The notes beneath the pieces are model-generated. The model made no database searches. It was given only the letters and a program-made list of their open reading frames with translations, and was not told the DNA's origin. From assembly GCA_027346765.1 (NCBI GenBank), contig DAIERN010000107.1, positions 1 through 5,520 of the forward strand: DNA of 5,520 nucleotides. The letters run 5' to 3'. The stretch is from Chloroflexota bacterium. GTDB lineage: Bacteria > Chloroflexota > Limnocylindria > Limnocylindrales > CSP1-4. Below are positions 5,047 to 5,520 of the stretch, piece by piece. How positions within the stretch are numbered: the stretch's first letter is position 1; every line of letters starts with the position of its first letter. A program made the translations under genes and the position numbers.

Positions 5047-5520
5047 TGCTCCTCCAACCAGGCGCGGGTTTCGTTCGCGGCGTCAATCGATCTGCGCGGA
5101 TACAGCTTCGCGAAGCGCGCGCCGGGGTCCAACCGGGGCAGCGCCATTACCGCGTCGAGGATCGGCCACAGGATCAGCCCAAAGGTGATCGCAAAGCCGA
5201 TTGCCGGCGGCCATGTCCACGGGGCCGCGGCGATGAGCCAGCCAATGGGCATGCCCAAGATGGCACCGACCAACACGCCACCGATGAACCCACCGCGGCC
5301 GGCCAGCCTGCCCAGCATCAACGCGAACAGGATCGCCCCGATCACGGCGCCGGCGACCAACGCGACCGCGACCGTGCTATCGAGCGGGAAGGCGAGCTGG
5401 CCCGCGGCACTGTTGGCCGCGTTATAGGCAGCGTTGGAGCCGCACAGCCAGGCCAGGGCGATCGTCGCCAGCACCGCCAGCAAGAGGCTGCCCAGCGCCG
5501 CGCGGCGCGACGCGCCGACG
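5010..5520 (-). CDS. Hypothetical multi-pass membrane protein, 5' end outside window
   Basis: The frame is open from the window edge to TAA at 5012-5010, giving about 169 visible residues. The TTG at 5483 is not compelling as a start, because the frame continues upstream as GASRRAALGSL and leads straight into the first hydrophobic segment; the true start is probably just beyond the window. Four hydrophobic segments are visible: LLLAVLATIALAWLCG, VAVALVAGAVIGAILFALML, a Gly-rich FIGGVLVGAILGMPIGWLIAA, and IGFAITFGLILWPILDAVMAL. A roughly 45-residue Arg-rich, presumably cytosolic tail follows (YPRRSIDAANETRAWLEEQW). The repeated small-residue G/A-x3-G patterns suggest tightly packed helices. 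I cannot assign a family. It is the first gene of a two-gene minus-strand unit, and its last 37 bp contain the start and Shine-Dalgarno of the next gene, so the two products may act together at the membrane. Confidence 0.75.
   Translation of the reverse strand, partial: VGASRRAALGSLLLAVLATIALAWLCGSNAAYNAANSAAGQLAFPLDSTVAVALVAGAVIGAILFALMLGRLAGRGGFIGGVLVGAILGMPIGWLIAAAPWTWPPAIGFAITFGLILWPILDAVMALPRLDPGARFAKLYPRRSIDAANETRAWLEEQWQTRRSKLGGR
5049..5055 (-). promoter_or_regulatory. Strong Shine-Dalgarno deciding the start at 5046
   Basis: GGAGGAG on the minus strand lies just upstream of ATG 5046, with 4 nt between its GGAGG and the start codon. It is inside the coding sequence of the upstream gene, where it encodes Glu-Glu. 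It is the best ribosome binding site in the window. Confidence 0.8.

Noticed and set aside
4645..5427. 260-residue plus-strand frame opposite the two terminal genes
   Set aside because: Crosses the boundary between two supported minus-strand genes and has no recognisable domain or ribosome binding site.

Overview
The window is GC-rich bacterial chromosomal DNA with strong G/C preference at third codon positions and densely packed genes. A DUF2993-type (LmeA-like) protein, a PRC-barrel/MgtE_N/CBS protein paired with an Nramp-family carrier, a tRNA gene with encoded CCA, and apparently leaderless genes all fit an actinobacterium or a Chloroflexota/Dormibacterota-like lineage. This assignment is inferred from gene content only. 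I see no mobile element, integrase, CRISPR array or rRNA.

Layout. (1) 2-499 (+) is the 3' part of a gene for a probably exported protein. An Ig-like strand region precedes a DUF2993-like lipid-binding domain, and the 5' end lies outside the window. (2) 549-1814 and 1811-3091 (+) form a two-gene operon joined by a 4-base GTGA overlap. The first gene encodes a soluble PRC-barrel + MgtE N-terminal + double-CBS protein, which is the sensory half of an MgtE magnesium channel without its membrane half. The second encodes an 11-TM Nramp-family transporter whose metal-site signatures are changed (DPGN to DAGG, MPHN to TPWG, TM3 Asp to Thr). These changes point away from proton-coupled Mn/Fe uptake and towards the magnesium-transporting branch of the family (NRMT). 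(3) 3095-3183 (-) is tRNA-Leu(UAG), lying 3 bp past the carrier's stop codon and 23 bp downstream of arsR on the same strand. (4) 3207-3545 (-) arsR and 3596-4471 (+) arsM are a divergent arsenic-resistance pair. They share a 50-bp AT-rich intergenic region with two interleaved face-to-face promoters and a palindromic ArsR-type operator. In both directions the ATG sits exactly 7 nt after the -10 hexamer, so both mRNAs are predicted to be leaderless. (5) 4468-5046 and 5010-5520 (-) are two overlapping genes for unrecognised membrane-associated proteins. The downstream one converges on arsM so tightly that both stop codons use one CTAG palindrome.

Two functional modules stand out: a likely Mg2+-sensing, two-protein transport system, and a compact ArsR-controlled arsenite-methylation locus. 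No arsenite efflux pump or arsenate reductase is visible in the window. No stretch above 50 bp lacks a gene.
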